Positions 47,247-59,732 of a stretch of DNA of 64,000 bases are shown here, in pieces (the stretch's first letter is position 1; each line of letters starts with the position of its first letter). Both the position numbers and the translations under genes were made by a program. Under the pieces are notes generated by a model. It had not been told where the DNA came from. It worked only from the letters and a program-made list of their open reading frames with translations, and ran no database searches. Source of the DNA: Pistacia vera (taxonomy: Eukaryota; Streptophyta; Magnoliopsida; Sapindales; Anacardiaceae); contig NW_022195466.1 of the NCBI RefSeq assembly GCF_008641045.1, positions 124,001 through 188,000 on the forward strand, written 5' to 3'.

Positions 47247-48734
47247 TTTATGGGCGTCAGCCCTAGGTAACATTAAGGAATAAAAATGTAAGAGGAGATG
47301 GCAAGAAACAAGAAAAAACTGAAACATCGCTTAAAGTCAACGGGAAATAAATGTAAGAATAGATAGGCTAAAGGGAAGCGCAACACAATACATTTGAGCA
47401 AACTTAGCCATCTCCCTCTCCTGACGTTGCTGTTCTCGTTTTTGCCGATCGTCGCGACTGCTTGAACCATGCAACTCTTTCATTTCTTTAAAACGCTACA
47501 ATCCACACAAAGTTGTTGCAGATTTAGGCAAGAACAAAAAGAATGCACCATAATACCAACTAACAATACCAAAATTCAACATTTACCTTCCTGTGATTGT
47601 GGTCGTATGAGCTCAGATGGGCTTCAAATTCCACAGCCAATTTGTATTGTTTGTTGCAAAGATCACAATAGAACACCTTCCGTATTTCCTTCACCTCGGT
47701 TTGAATTTTCTGCTCACGTTCTGCTAACACCTGAATTTTCATAATGTGCACGAAGCAGGCAGTAGAAGCCACCAGGTAATAAAAACTGCAGGATATTGTC
47801 AAGAGCTTCCAAAGTTGATATTCCCCTATGATATATCATTCCGGTCAAAAGACAAACATATATACTATATGTTGTCTTCTGCTATTAGATGTGGGTTCCA
47901 GAAAAGGTAAAGCATCAACCTCTATATTATCTAGGAATTATAGTATCTATAGACTACTATCTAGAAATTAAAAGGCATACCTCCCGCTTCTTGGCATTCT
48001 CCTCAGTCTCCTCTAGCTCAATATCAAGTTTCTTTCGCTGGATATTTTCTTCAGCCGTAAAAAAATCATCTTCTTCTTGTTTTCCAATCCCTAGTTTTGG
48101 GTCTCTGATCCCAGATTTTATTGGCTCAGTAATTCCTGAACATGAGTAACTAGTTAAAACTAGAACAGAGTTTCTACAATTGTTGTTAAAACTCAGTTGT
48201 CGATCACAGTAGCTGAAACCTGTACATCAAAATTCTCCTCTAAGACCATACCTTGCTCATCCTTCCCAAGACCTTTTCCTTTCCACCCCATTTTTTGTAG
48301 AAGCCTAAACCCAATATTTGACGATGTCAATTTCGTATCCAATGATGCTTGTTCCACGTTATCCAGATCAACATTCTCTGTTGGCTTCTGATGGATTGGC
48401 AATCGAAAATCCTCTGCCAAATCCTCAATAAGAGACTCCTCATATGCCTACACCACAAATGAAAAGAATAACTAAACACAATAGCACTAGAGATTTCTTC
48501 CAGATTCAGAATGTCCTGGTTAACTAAAAGGATAATCAACACATAAAATTAAACCCATTTGATTAAATAACAACAGAAACAAAAACCACTTCTTCACCCG
48601 ACCTAATGGAAGCAATAAAGCGACATATCAATCCTAAGCAATTTGATATATCTATAGCGTACCTGCTCCTTGTCCTGTTGCCGTTTATCTCGACTGCTTA
48701 TTTCCTGTCTACCATTATACCATCTGTAATCCAT
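46844..48734 (-). CDS. G-patch / C2H2 zinc-finger protein (GPATCH8-like), copy 2
   Basis: Exons are those of copy 1 shifted by 3199: 48663-48734, 48252-48447, 47981-48135, 47587-47730, 47392-47495, 47073-47262, 46844-46924. The predicted 313-residue protein is the same. A TAG acceptor lies about 10 bases before the ATG at 48734. A matching leader exon with a GT donor lies at 49562 upward, so this is the copy with a complete 5' end and the likely functional one. Domains in order: short basic N-terminus, G-patch, coiled charged region, C2H2 finger, basic helix, polyglutamine, acidic tail. Confidence 0.92.
47193..47246 (-). repeat. CAG/CAA repeat encoding 18 glutamines, copy 2
   Basis: Same tract as 43994-44047 with no length difference. 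Confidence 0.95.
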
Positions 48735-49215
48735 TCTTTATCACCTACATTATTGAAGCCACAAAAGATTAATAGAATTATTTCCACTGAGTCAATCAAT
48801 TTAGAGTCCAAAACAGTTGAGAAACTTGTGTACTGAATTTCCGATGCTGAACAATACCGCAATTTATTAGTTATCCGATTATCAATCTTAGTTAAGAATT
48901 GGCAACGAGAGGCATTATAAGACACAAGAAAACTAATTAAAGGACAAATACATATTATCACATTTGCATCACAACATGCTTTCATATCCGGTTCTTGCAA
49001 ACCCATATTATTATCTTCATGAAAAAATAAGAAATGACAAGGCAAAGCAAAAGAAAAGCCTACAACTATGAACTCCAATTTTCATTGTGATGGACTCAGT
49101 AAATTAAGAACAAATCTACACGTTAAAAGAATTAGAAATCAAACAGCATACTACTTTATTAAAACAGAACCTAACTCACAAAACTATAGACCAAAAATGA
49201 TACTTTATTTTAGTT

Positions 49216-49448
49216 AAATGAAAATTATCACAAAAAAAATAATAATAATAATAATAATAATAAAAATAAAATTTAAATAATTTCTAACTTTCTGGTTGCA
49301 CTTATGTATGGGTTGTAACTAAACTAGATTTCCCAGGTGGGAAACGATTCGACTAAAGATATATGCAATACAACGCAAACTTGACAAAAGTAAAGCATGA
49401 TCATTGAAATTCATACAAAACCCTAAAGACATAGAACTAATCAAACTT

Positions 49449-49482
<34 letters not shown>

Positions 49483-49561
49483 TACTTTTTCTTGAAATTA
49501 ATCAGAAACCCAGTTGAATAAATCTTGAAAAAAAAAAATGTAATTAAGAGTAATAAATTAC
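49216..49561. other. first intron of the G-patch gene, copy 2 (unduplicated part)
   Basis: AT-rich, with an (AAT)n run at 49238-49262 and a long A run at 49450-49480. No coding signal. Confidence 0.7.
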
Positions 49562-49640
49562 CTGATTAGCAATAGAAAATCCGCTCTGCTTCGGGATCTC
49601 GTGCTTCTTCCTCAAATCAGTCGATCGATTTAATATAAGC
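49562..49640 (-). other. leader exon of the G-patch gene, copy 2
   Basis: The minus strand reads GAGGAAGAAGCACGAGATCC ... TTGCTAATCAG before a GTAATT donor at 49561-49560. GC content rises here. The upper boundary is a guess. A gggcccaacggccc element lies just upstream (49645-49662), similar to the GGGCC motifs common in plant promoters of housekeeping genes. Confidence 0.55.
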
Positions 49641-49662
49641 GTTATGGGCCCAACGGCCCAGT

Positions 49663-50089
49663 TGAAATTGAATTTGGTCCCTTCCTCTAAGCCCAATTTT
49701 TTATTTTGTGGAGTGCTTTTCAAAGTGCATAACGAATAATACTGAGTATAGGATTGATAACATAGAATGTTAGTAATAGATTTGTATCATTAGACACAAA
49801 GATTGACAATGAGCGTTTCATCTTACATTTCTTGTTATATTAAACCTATTAATTATTTGTTATCTTAATCTTTTATTTATTGTGATACTACTATCTCATG
49901 CTCAACGTTATTTACCTATTATCCAATATATCAAACTTTTAATTTCTAAAGTATTTAAAGGCAAATCTTGAATTCCATAGAGCATTTGAAAATAATGCCT
50001 TTATTCTTTGTGGACGCCCCTTCTCAATATGCATGATGTTTCTTAATCTTATCAAACTTATAGTTAAGAAAATCCTGAGATGAATTTTG
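49663..50089. other. AT-rich spacer, no gene seen
   Basis: Probable promoter-side intergenic DNA of the G-patch gene. No recognisable coding or repeat structure. Confidence 0.45.
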
Positions 50090-51022
50090 TAAAGATTATG
50101 GGTGGCCATAATGTCTTGGTAGAGATCAATTTTAGTTTGTGTATAGTGAAGTGATTGATTGGTGGTCAATCATGATACCATTCACTACCAACATGATAGG
50201 GAGCTTACGGGTCATACATATAAGAATTTTAAATCCCATAACATGAATGCATTAGTGGTTTGTGGAGTGGATTGTTGTGTTTCCAAAATTATGTGGTTGC
50301 TTAATTTTGGGAATTGGTTCTGACAATTTTGATCTCTTTAATAAACCCAGTCAAGACCGCGATTTAAAGTTTTTGTTAAGAGGTATTTTGTACTAAAGGG
50401 TACTTTGATAATTTTGTTGTGTAATTAAGTGAATGTAAAAGTTTACTTAATTTTGAGGTTGTCGCCTATAACTATTTCTACATGAAATAGTATTAGCAAA
50501 AATTACAAAGTTAATTTAAATTAAAATACCTATTATTATTATTTATATTCTAAAGAAGCATAGAATTAATGCGATTTCAAATTGGAGTAGGAATAAACCT
50601 ATTCCTATAAGGAATGGGGTTAAATATGCATATAAAAACATACTTAACCTCAAGGTTGATGAATGACTATTAATTTTTATAGAAGAATCAAACTCTAGTC
50701 GCTTCTCTCACTCTCACTCTCACTCTCACTCTAGAGAATTAAATTGCAAAATTAACTCAATCTAGCGATTGAGTTTGATCTTGATCGATTGGGATTAGCC
50801 TTTGTGTGGATACTATTTGAGCAACTATTCCCTTGAGTTGGTTTTGCGGAGAAGTTGAATTCAGAGGAGTCGCCCACGTTGGTAAGAACCCTAGCCTTGA
50901 ATGATTTTATTTAATAAATTAACATGTAAACACTTATAATTGGATCCTTGATCTTGGGATTTGGGAATTTTAATGTTTTTAAATATCTATTCCGTTGCGC
51001 AGTTTTATTAAATTCCCTTACA
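50090..51022 (+). repeat. probable solo LTR of a SIRE-type copia element
   Basis: It contains the 'gggagcttacgggtcatac' and 'ttaaatcccataacatgaat' blocks. A TATA-like atgcatataaaaaca follows at about 50625, then a CTCACT microsatellite (50705-50735). The terminal attccgttgcgcagttttat ... cttaca ending at 51022 resembles SIRE/Maximus LTR ends. No internal region follows. The left boundary is approximate. Confidence 0.5.
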
Positions 51023-51429
51023 GTAGGTAGGCTGGTAGACTGGTAGTTTTCTAAGAAGATTGCTTAGGAAAATGCTTTAGTGGGATTTATCTACATAGGT
51101 ATCTAACCTAAGCTTAAAGGTCAATTTCGGCAAAGCTCGTCTTTTAGCGGCAAACTATTTGTGTGAAAAAAAAATTAAAAAACAAGGCAAATGTTGCTAC
51201 GTGAGAGGTCCATCTGTAATTGATTTACTTAAGTGGAAAATATTTTCGAATCCTACTATCACTTAAATAAGATTTGCTAAATAAGATTTGCTAACGTTGA
51301 GGGGTACTAGTGGGTTTTTCCATTTTTTTTCCCCTCGTGAATCGTTTGATTCTTAAGCCTCCTCAAGTTCAGGGGCAGATCTTTGGTTTAATAAATGAAA
51401 CTTTGGTACATCGTAAGTATCATCTACAA

Positions 51430-51960
51430 ACTAGTGAGGATGCTCCACGTGTAAATTAACAATCTAGATGGTCTCCATGACATTTAAAAAGTACATAATA
51501 AACATGCATAAATTATTTATGTTATGCCCAAAAAGTTACGTATATATCAGTTCATTTAATGTCTTCTTATACCAACTGTTAAGCCTATATCTCCAAAAAT
51601 ATTCTCACCAACCATATCTCCTTTCAAGAAATGAATGGACGAGAGTCTTTCATGTGTCAAGGCAACTTGCAAAATACTCATTATATTAAGTGTAAAGGAG
51701 TATAAATGGGCACTCTTCTTCCCGAAGAAGGAGGTCGGGCTAAGATTTGAGCTTCATTTCATTCTCTTTCTGTAAACACTGTATTTTTTCATCTTTGTAT
51801 ACCTTACAGGCAAAATCATAGAAATAGTCAGTGAGCAATAAAATAACAGTGGATGTAAGAGTCGCTTGTTGAGCATCCGAACCACTATAAAAAACCCCTC
51901 TTGTCAATCTTTTATTTATTTTTCTGTAAAATATATAATCTCAACTCTATATTCAAATCT
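51430..51960 (+). repeat. gypsy-like LTR remnant
   Basis: The 3' part (gtggatgtaagagtcgcttg ... gagcatccgaaccact, about 51850-51890) is closely similar to the R/U5 part of the LTR at 53910-53945. A tataaatgggcactc box sits at about 51700. No coding region is attached. Confidence 0.5.
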
Positions 51961-53456
51961 TATGGATCCATCATATGTGATTCTTAAATTCACTTAGTAC
52001 TTTTCACGTACAAGTAGTTAGCGTCTAAAATCAAGTCTCAATAATTTGTTTGCGCTATAACTTCTTGAAGACTTTGTACTAAATTAATGAAGTAAAAAAA
52101 TTTATATATTAATAAATATCTTGTGTAGTACAAATTCCAAATGGCAGTACAATATTGCTCTCTCTATCTGAAGAAGTACAACTAATTTCCTCTTCTACTT
52201 GCACACTTGGTTGGAGAAAATTAAATCACCACCTCTAATGGTTAGTGTTCTCTCCAACAATTCAAGTTATATATCTGTATTCAAGAGGATAAAGGTGTGT
52301 TTCAATTTCGACAATATATTTAAACTATTTTCTGTTTATTAGATCTGCATATACTTCTTGTTTTTCACGCCGCAAAATTCTTACCCAGTTTCTGGAAATA
52401 CTCAAATACCATGATACATAAAATTTGATGGCTGGTGCTGGTGGATCTTCCCAATACTGCAAGGTAAATCTTTAATCTGTTCTATAGATTAATTAGTATA
52501 ATATTGTTCTTTAATTTGAGAATAAGTTGCGTGATTTTAGTTTTAAAATTATGCAAGAGGATGTATAAGGAAATCTAAGTTATAATCCAGTGACCTTAAT
52601 TTTCTAACGATTCATTCATAGAATACTACTCTTATCTCATCTTCCCTTTGTGTTAGGAGACTGTTAGAGCCTAGTTGTTGTATTTATGGGGCAATTTAGA
52701 TTTACGATATGATGCTGAAAGAAGAAGTAAAATTAACTTTACTTTAGTAGAAAATGCATTGGCATTAGATCTTAGAGTGTCAAAAATAATTTATAAACTA
52801 TGCATGGCAGAATATTTTAAAGAATTTCATATCTATCTTATTAGGGAAATGAATTTAATGTAAAATTGATTTAGGGGATTGTGGCTAGAAAATTTATTTC
52901 TGCTCTCCATTTACTTTAGGATCTCATACCCACAAAGTGTGGTACTTAAGCTTTAGGGCTCTCCCACCTATCATGCTGAACTTTTGCGAATCAATCAATT
53001 TTATTTGGAAATTCCTTTGTAACGTCTTTTTTTTTTTTTTAATAAGTTTTTCCAAAAAATTTAAAGTATCATAAATCACCAAAAAACACAAGTATTATAC
53101 ATTTGCTAAATACTTACATAAAAATGGATCAACATAACACATTTTTATTGGATTCTACTGACAAGATTTAATTCACTTTCCATAACCTAAGATCACAAAA
53201 AGAAATTAACTTCATATGAACACTATCATTTCTCTTTATACTTAAAGCTATAGGGTTCTTTATGATTATGATAATTTATTTTGTAACAAACATCAAATCC
53301 TTATTTCCTTCAACATCAATTACATTAATTGCAAAAACTTCTTCGATTTTAACAATTCATCATCTTATCAAACCATCTTTGAGTTTTATTCTCACTCCTT
53401 TGCCTAGATGAAGTTCCAATTCTTTATTTTTCTTATTGAATTGAATTCATCCTAGG
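51961..53456. other. AT-rich intergenic region, no gene seen
   Basis: The 62-codon frame at 52675-52863 has no recognisable domain and lacks support. Confidence 0.5.
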
Positions 53457-54058
53457 TGATGATAGGAGTAGTGCTATGCCTGAAAAAGTAGGGCTAACGC
53501 AAGACCCAGTCAGCATGAAAAGTCAGAGCTTCGATAGGTCCGCAGCCAGTCAGAGGCAGCCACGTCATGCAATGACAGGGATAGCACACTCTTGTTAGGG
53601 TAGTGGGTGCGCGTCAGACTGGTCAGGGGCTATAGCGATTCCAAGTGTCTAATCCTTGCACCAAATCGCGCAAATCACTCTTAGAAGGTGGGTAATGGGA
53701 TATAAAGGAGGATTTGCACGGATAATCCTACCAACTCATAGATTTAGTAATGATAACCTTAATCCATCCCACTACAAATTGAGTGCTCATCTCCCATTTA
53801 AGGGATTAGCTAATCTCTCTAAAGAAAATATAGCATTCTCTCTCTTATATAATCATTTGTAAGTCAGTCCGCTGAACGCGACCTGACCACTATCATTAAT
53901 ACAAAATCAGTGGATGTAGGATTCGCTTCCTTAGCATCCGAACTACTTTAAACTTTGTTCTCCATTGTTGTTACTCATTCATTCATCCACGTGTGTCTTC
54001 TGGGCCGGTTCAACATTTCACACGTGCATTTGGTTGGTGTCAAAATCACGCATCAACA
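53457..54058 (+). repeat. 5' LTR of the Tat element
   Basis: About 600 bp. The left end is approximate (tgatgatagg). It contains gatataaaggagg at about 53700 and a gtggatgtaggattcgctt block at about 53910. It ends gcatcaaca at 54058. Confidence 0.7.
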
Positions 54059-54059
54059 G

Positions 54060-54078
54060 TTTGGCGCTAGAAGGAGGG
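54060..54078 (+). other. primer-binding site of the Tat element
   Basis: TTTGGCGCTAGAAGGAGGG directly after the LTR, the form found in Tat-group gypsy elements. Confidence 0.75.
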
Positions 54079-54139
54079 CCTGATTTAGTATTCGTCTTTG
54101 ATCAGGAGAATCTCTGACTAACTGGTCCCACAACAGCAA

Positions 54140-55674
54140 ATGGTTCGCCGACTCGAACCTGAGCAAACCCATCAGGGTGTTGAGGAGATCCCCCAAGCAT
54201 AGGAGGGCGCCTCTCCCGAGACACCTTCGGTTCAGCAAAATGTCATGGGGGCTATCCCTTCAAGTTCACAACTTGACCCTGCCATCAGAAGCTACTTGGA
54301 GAGGTTCGACAATACTCTCCAAACGGTCAATCGAAGGTTGGACTGTTTGGACCGGGGCGTGCCACCCTAATCAAATGAGGTGGTGCAACCGCCAAAAACG
54401 CCTGCAGGTCGTGCGAAAGCGCGACAAAGGGTGATAGCCTGCACCGCGAGCACTGCAGCGCGCCGAAGAAAGGGTAAGTAAGTGGCGAAAAATGGACCTA
54501 AGGGCTCCAAAGGGTCGGTGAACACCGATCACATCCCGAATAGAATACCTGTGGCATTAAGACTCGGTGAAAGGTCACAACCCGAGCCGTCCCATGCCGT
54601 GTCGCATGAAAACCCCCATAAAAGTGCTGGGCGGGAGATTCTCATCACCGCCATAGAAACAATCCTGAGCATAGTCATGCAGGAGGTTTCCACACTCGGC
54701 GTGGTGGTTTATACCACCGCGGAGGTCGTGAAAATTCCCCGCACCATTCGTCGCCATCACACGGCTCTAGCTAGCGTGTGTTGAGAGTGGCCGGAACTGC
54801 CGGCCGAGGTGAAGCGAAATCCGACCTTCATACTTTCCTCAAGCGCAACCGCGAGGGTCGAACTCGCATGGGGGAAAGCAATCCCCAGATAGCTCTGTTG
54901 CCCCAGATTGAGGAGCTGCAACGAGTTCTAGACCAGCTAAGATCTCAGTAAAATGAACAAGGGTAGGTCATATCAGAGTCTCCATTTTCTCTAGCAGTAC
55001 TAGCGGCCCCTCTCCCATCAAGATTTAGAATGCCTGACATACGGGCGTTCGATGGAAATTCTGATCCGCGGGATCACTTGTATGAATTCAACGACCTCAT
55101 GGAGTTTCACCAGGTTTCAGATTTGGCAAAGTGCCGTTGTTTGGTAGTAACTCTAACCTCTCATGCCAAAAGGTCGTTTAGGTCTCTCCCAGCAAGATCG
55201 ATCAGTTCGTGGTGTTAGATAAGCACGACGTTTCTGAGGCATTTCCAAGCAAACCAGAAGTTCTCAATGCCTTTGAGCTACCTCAGCAACATAAGGCAAG
55301 AGAGGGATGAATCCTTCCAATCGTACATCGATCGATTCCAAAGAGAACTTAATAAAGTAGCTTACACTAAAGTCTGTTCAGACTCTCATCATAGCAGGAG
55401 TTCACCCACAGACCGACCTATGGAAAGAGTTACAGGCTGAGGATGATGTTTCCCTCACCCGCTTTTATAACCTTGCGGAGAAGTACTTCCGCATTGAAAA
55501 TTCCGTGGCAGCGCTCCACCGTCGCGACCCCGACGCTTCAGGTAGTGTGTCTGGTCAGGGGAAAGTAGGAGAATTGATTGCAGGTGGGCTACTAACGATC
55601 AACGAAAAGGAAAGAAACCACGCTATGAACCCAAAAAGTCTTATGCTCCAATTCCTCGTCGCGATCGCTAAAAG
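54140..55674 (+). pseudogene. Tat gag, N-terminal and core parts
   Basis: ATG 54140 starts MVRRLEPEQTHQGVEE and soon meets a stop. The gag core is clear from 55030: MPDIRAFDGNSDPRDHLYEF, then YLSNIRQERDESFQSYIDRF (about 55275-55335) and a Lys/Arg-rich PKKSYAPIPRRDR at about 55628-55668. At least four frame breaks. It would form the particle shell. The protein continues beyond the inserted LTR at 57395. Confidence 0.75.
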
Positions 55675-55679
55675 ATTAG

Positions 55680-57392
55680 CATGCATAAAGAGTGGTGGAG
55701 ATGAAGAGTGAAAGCATAAAAGGATGGATTTCAAAAACGGGTTTTCAAACAAAGCTTGCAAAAGAGATTATACCTACTACTTTGCTTTGGATTGATGAAG
55801 ATTAGCCTCAAAGTAATGAGACCTCCATACTTTAACACCACCTTGAGAGGTTTAGAGTGTGGTTGTGGCTTTGAGAGAGAGTTTTAGTTTTGCTTTGAGT
55901 GAACAATATGTGTTATGAACTAAAATGCAACCTTTTGTATTTATATATACTTGGACAATTTTGCAATTATTTGGTTTTCACTTCCAAGCCCAATAAAATC
56001 TTATTTTAAAAAGGGAGCCCAAGTGTTTATTAAATTTATTATGTCACCCTTTGAATAATCAATATTATTCAAGGGTCCATGTAAACTAAACTAGTTTACA
56101 TTAACAACCCATAAACTTACCTTTTTACCCTTTAACTATTAAAAGGTTATTTTTATTCATCTCATTAATCTTAACGCTTTAAGATATAATAATTAAATAT
56201 AATTAATTATTGCTTGACCATTTTAACCCTTAAAATGTCACAAACAATTTTCTATATGACTATTACCATAGAAATCCCGTCATTACCCTTAGAAGGTGCT
56301 AGCCCTCTTTGGATAATCATTTCTCTCTCATTATTCTCTAACTTTTCAAGGCTATTGGTGTGACCATATAGGTCCACCGTGGATTAGTCGTGAGCCGGTT
56401 TTGAATGAATCCGAAAATCTGTCCGGAGGCCCAACGACTATGGTAAACATCTAGCAATGTGCCATAGTCCCTAAACCACGATGAAGAAATACTTCATCGA
56501 ACTTATTTCAGATCATATGTACCATGCAGGTAAAGTCCCTCCATTGAAATATCCTGATCAAACATAGATTCATGGAACGTCAAAATCCTAAACTCGATCT
56601 TCTACCGAATCGTCGATCAATATGTCTGAAACTCGTCATCACAAACTTGCTTTTGTATGACTAATAATAGACTCTGGCTAGAGATTCTAATTTTCAACAT
56701 TTATCGACGTTCGTCTAGGAACTCGAATTCGGATGGAGTCAGCAGTGCTCCCAATCCTATATTTCTGAGTCAATGGATCCCCTCTTGACCACGTTTGTTT
56801 CCGCATATGAACAACGCATGACCAAATAGGCTTTATCATACGAAACATGATTAGTCTCGTACTTATACACCGTATGAATCATACGCATCCATATCGAATC
56901 CGACTACAATGTCTCAAGTCAAAAGACTACATCGTGCATTGATATAACCAAACGATAAATCATTGACTACATGCTTTTCCAAGTGATTTGTCGTTATTCG
57001 GTCACGTTTGAAAAACAGTTCATCAACCGCTAATCCATACCAATGCCCCAATGACATGACTATCATCATCATCCGTACTTATATCAACTCATGATATCTT
57101 TCGGAAGCATCTGATATGCCTACTGTGCAATATAGTTGCCCAAATTATATTGCTTCCGTAGAGAACCCTTTTCAATAATTCATTTACCGATTAAATGAAT
57201 TATCTGGACAATTCATATACATACTTTATTTTAAATGCATGACTGAATAAAGAAAGCAAGTTATATATATGAATTGAAGAACTCTTTCTTCTATTATTTA
57301 TGATATATAGATACAAGACAAAATGCTCTGAAACAGACAACATGAATGGTTTCTAGGGCATACACTAATATACACTAACAATCACGACTGAA
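55680..57392 (-). repeat. long copia-type LTR (probably solo) inserted in Tat gag
   Basis: The minus strand contains TGTATGCCCTAGAAACC near the right edge and a tatatataaataca TATA box (about 55940-55955). It ends ccactctttatgca near the left edge. No protein-coding internal region exists. ATTAG occurs on both sides (55675-55679 and 57393-57397), but the TG/CA ends do not coincide exactly with it, so the borders are uncertain by about 25 bp. Confidence 0.55.
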
Positions 57393-57394
57393 AT

Positions 57395-57864
57395 TAGTAT
57401 ACACCTCTGAATGCGTCCGTATCGGTTATTCTTGTCAAGTTGGAAGAGGTCAGCCTGCTCGGAGAGCCTGAGCCCATGAAAAATCCCCCATTGGCCAGAA
57501 ATAGTAAAAAATACTGCCACTTTCATTGAGATAATGGGCATCACACTGATGAATGTCAAGCTTTTAAACAGGCAATCGAAGACCTCATCAAGCAGGGGCA
57601 TTTTAAGGAATATATTGATGATTCCACTCCCGCACAGGAGAAAAATCAAGGGGAACCAGGAAAGAAGCAACATGATCGCAAAGGTATATGCAACGTTAAT
57701 ATGATCTTTGGGGGATTGCACCTCGCAGGGAACTCGCGAGGTGCCCAGGAAAGATATGCTCACGCAGGCCATCATGATCCCATCGGTGTGATGAGCACGA
57801 CGCAGCGACCGCAAAAGGTTCGCAGGGAGGAGGAAATTACCTTCTCCGAAAAGGATGCAGTTTG
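57395..57864 (+). pseudogene. Tat gag C-terminal part
   Basis: The frame TPLNASVSVILVKL resumes right after the LTR. The zinc-knuckle-like CHFH-DNGHHTDEC block is at about 57508-57555, with a stop where Arg is expected, followed by EDLIKQGHFKEYI. It ends near FSEKDAV with a stop at 57864. Confidence 0.75.
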
Positions 57865-58190
57865 ATTACGTCATTCCCACGATGATGCTCTTGTGATCAT
57901 GCAGCTGATAGGGCGCCATAATGTCCACAGAATGTTGGTGGACAACGGAAGTGTTGTGAACATTCTGTTCTAGGCAGCTTTCGAAAGGATGAACTTGGAC
58001 AAGGCCGACCTGAAACCTACCTCAATCCTCCTATATGGTTTTACTGGGGACCACCTGATCCCTAAAGAAACGATCTTGCTTCTAGTCACGCTGAGTGACT
58101 TTGACGAAGTGACCAAGGTAACTGAGTTCTTGGTAATGGATTGCCCATCCGCTTTTAATGGTATCCTGGGGTGACCTCTGCTGAGAAATT
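57865..58190 (+). pseudogene. Tat aspartic protease
   Basis: MLVDNGSVVNILF (about 57931-57970) is the active-site region. Tat elements often have DNGS in place of DTGS. LYGFTGDHLIPK and FLVMDCPSAFNGILG follow, then a stop. It would cleave Gag-Pol. Confidence 0.8.
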
Positions 58191-58600
58191 TCAAGGCGGA
58201 CACTTCAATATACCATCTGAAGATGAAGTTCCCCACCCCAACAAGGATAGGGGAAGTCAGTGGATCTCAGTGGGCATCTCGCGACTGTTATGTGAAAGCA
58301 GTGTAAATGACGTGCAAAGGGAAATGTATCTTGCGTGACATTCCCTAACAGGCAATGGCGATCAGCCAGATCAAGCCAGAGCCTAGCCCAGCCGAGGATA
58401 ACATGGATCCTTGTATTCAGGAATGCCCCTCCTGTGGGCCAGTTGAGGATCTGTCTGAAGTATCGGTCGACCAGAGCGAGGAATGTTAAGGATTTGGAGC
58501 AATCTCTACCCCTAGCTCGCCACCGAGCTGACCAGCTTCCTTAGAGGAAATATTGATGTGTTCGCATGGTTTCATGCAGATATGGTCGAGATCAGCCTGA
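58191..58600 (+). pseudogene. Tat linker between protease and RT
   Basis: Degenerate coding sequence; YHLKMKFPTPT is at about 58210. No separate domain. Confidence 0.5.
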
Positions 58601-59720
58601 ATATTATTTGCCATGCGTTGAACATCGACAGTAAAGCCAAGCCGGTTCGCTAAAAGAGAAGAGCGATGGATCCGGAATGATATGCCGCCTTAAAACTTGA
58701 GGTCGATAACCTTCTTCGAAATGGATCCATCCGAGAGGCACTCTATCTGACCTAGGTTGCCAACCTGGTCCTAGTGAAGAAGCCCAACGGCAAATGGCGG
58801 ACATGCGTTGACTTCACTGACCTCAATAAGACATGCCTAAAATATAGTTTTCCCCTGTCCAGGATCTACTAGCTCGTGGATGCCACCTTAGGGCACGAGC
58901 TGCTTAGCGATACAATCAAATTCTGATGTTCTCGCCGGACGAAGAGCATACGTCCTTTGTTACAGATTGGGGGCTGTACTGCTATAGAGTTATGCCCTTC
59001 GGCCTCAAGAACGCTGGTGCAACTTATTAGAGATTGGTTAACCGAATGTTCTCTGAACAGATCGAAAAATCGATGGAGGTCTATGTAGATGACATACTGG
59101 TCAAGTCGCATATCGCTTTAGATCACATAGCGCATCTCGCTGAGATGTTCAACATCTTTTGGCAATACAGAATGAAGCTAAACCCCCTCAAGTGCTCATT
59201 TGGAGTATCCTCGGAAAAATTTCTAGGGTACATGGTTAACCAATGGGGAATAGAGATTAACCCCGAGAAAATCCAAGCACTCCTCGATATGAAAAATTCG
59301 ACCAATAAAAAGCAGGTCATGAGCCTCAATGGGTGAATAACGGTACTAAGTCGCTTCATATCGAGGGCAACAGATCACTACTTACCATTCTTCAATGTTC
59401 TAGGGGCCAATAAAAAGTTTGAATGGACTCCCGAGTACGAACAGGCATTCCAAAGCATTAAAGAACACCCCGAGAAGCCACCTCTTCTGTCTAAGCCTCT
59501 CCCGCAAGAGATCCTCCTCCTATACCTATCCGTCTCTCAGTCCGCGGTTAGTGCAGCCTTGATTCGGGAAGAGAATAAGGTCTAATGGCCAGTGTATTAT
59601 GCGATCAAGCGTCTGTTAGATGCCGAAATGCGGTATCTAGAAATGGAACGATTGGCTTATGTCCTGCTGATCACTTCTAGAAAGTTGTGACCTACTAACT
59701 ACCTACTCAGGAAGGTCCTC
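58601..59720 (+). pseudogene. Tat reverse transcriptase and first RNase H
   Basis: Motifs in order: LVLVKKPNGKWRTCVDFTDL (about 58767-58826), a CFRYGAMPFGLKNA-like block (about 58980-59015), YVDDILVKS with the catalytic DD (about 59083-59109), and LNPLKCSFGVSSEKFLGYMV (about 59178-59240). Then come the connection and RNase H region (FEWTPEYEQAFQSIKE at about 59419-59466). Several stops and frame changes. Confidence 0.85.
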
Positions 59721-59732
59721 TAGAAGCTGGAG

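Larger units (their letters stand above)
46023..49215. repeat. 3.2-kb tandem duplication, unit 2
   Basis: The copy with the native upstream flank. The first 450 bp are the 3' part of the hAT element, including its right target copy TATTTGAT at 46476-46483. Confidence 0.95.

Noticed and set aside
52675..52863. 62-codon frame as a small gene
   Set aside because: No domain, no start context and no repeat or splice support in AT-rich DNA.
57365..57814. 149-codon minus-strand frame
   Set aside because: It is the shadow of the Tat gag C-terminal coding sequence on the plus strand.
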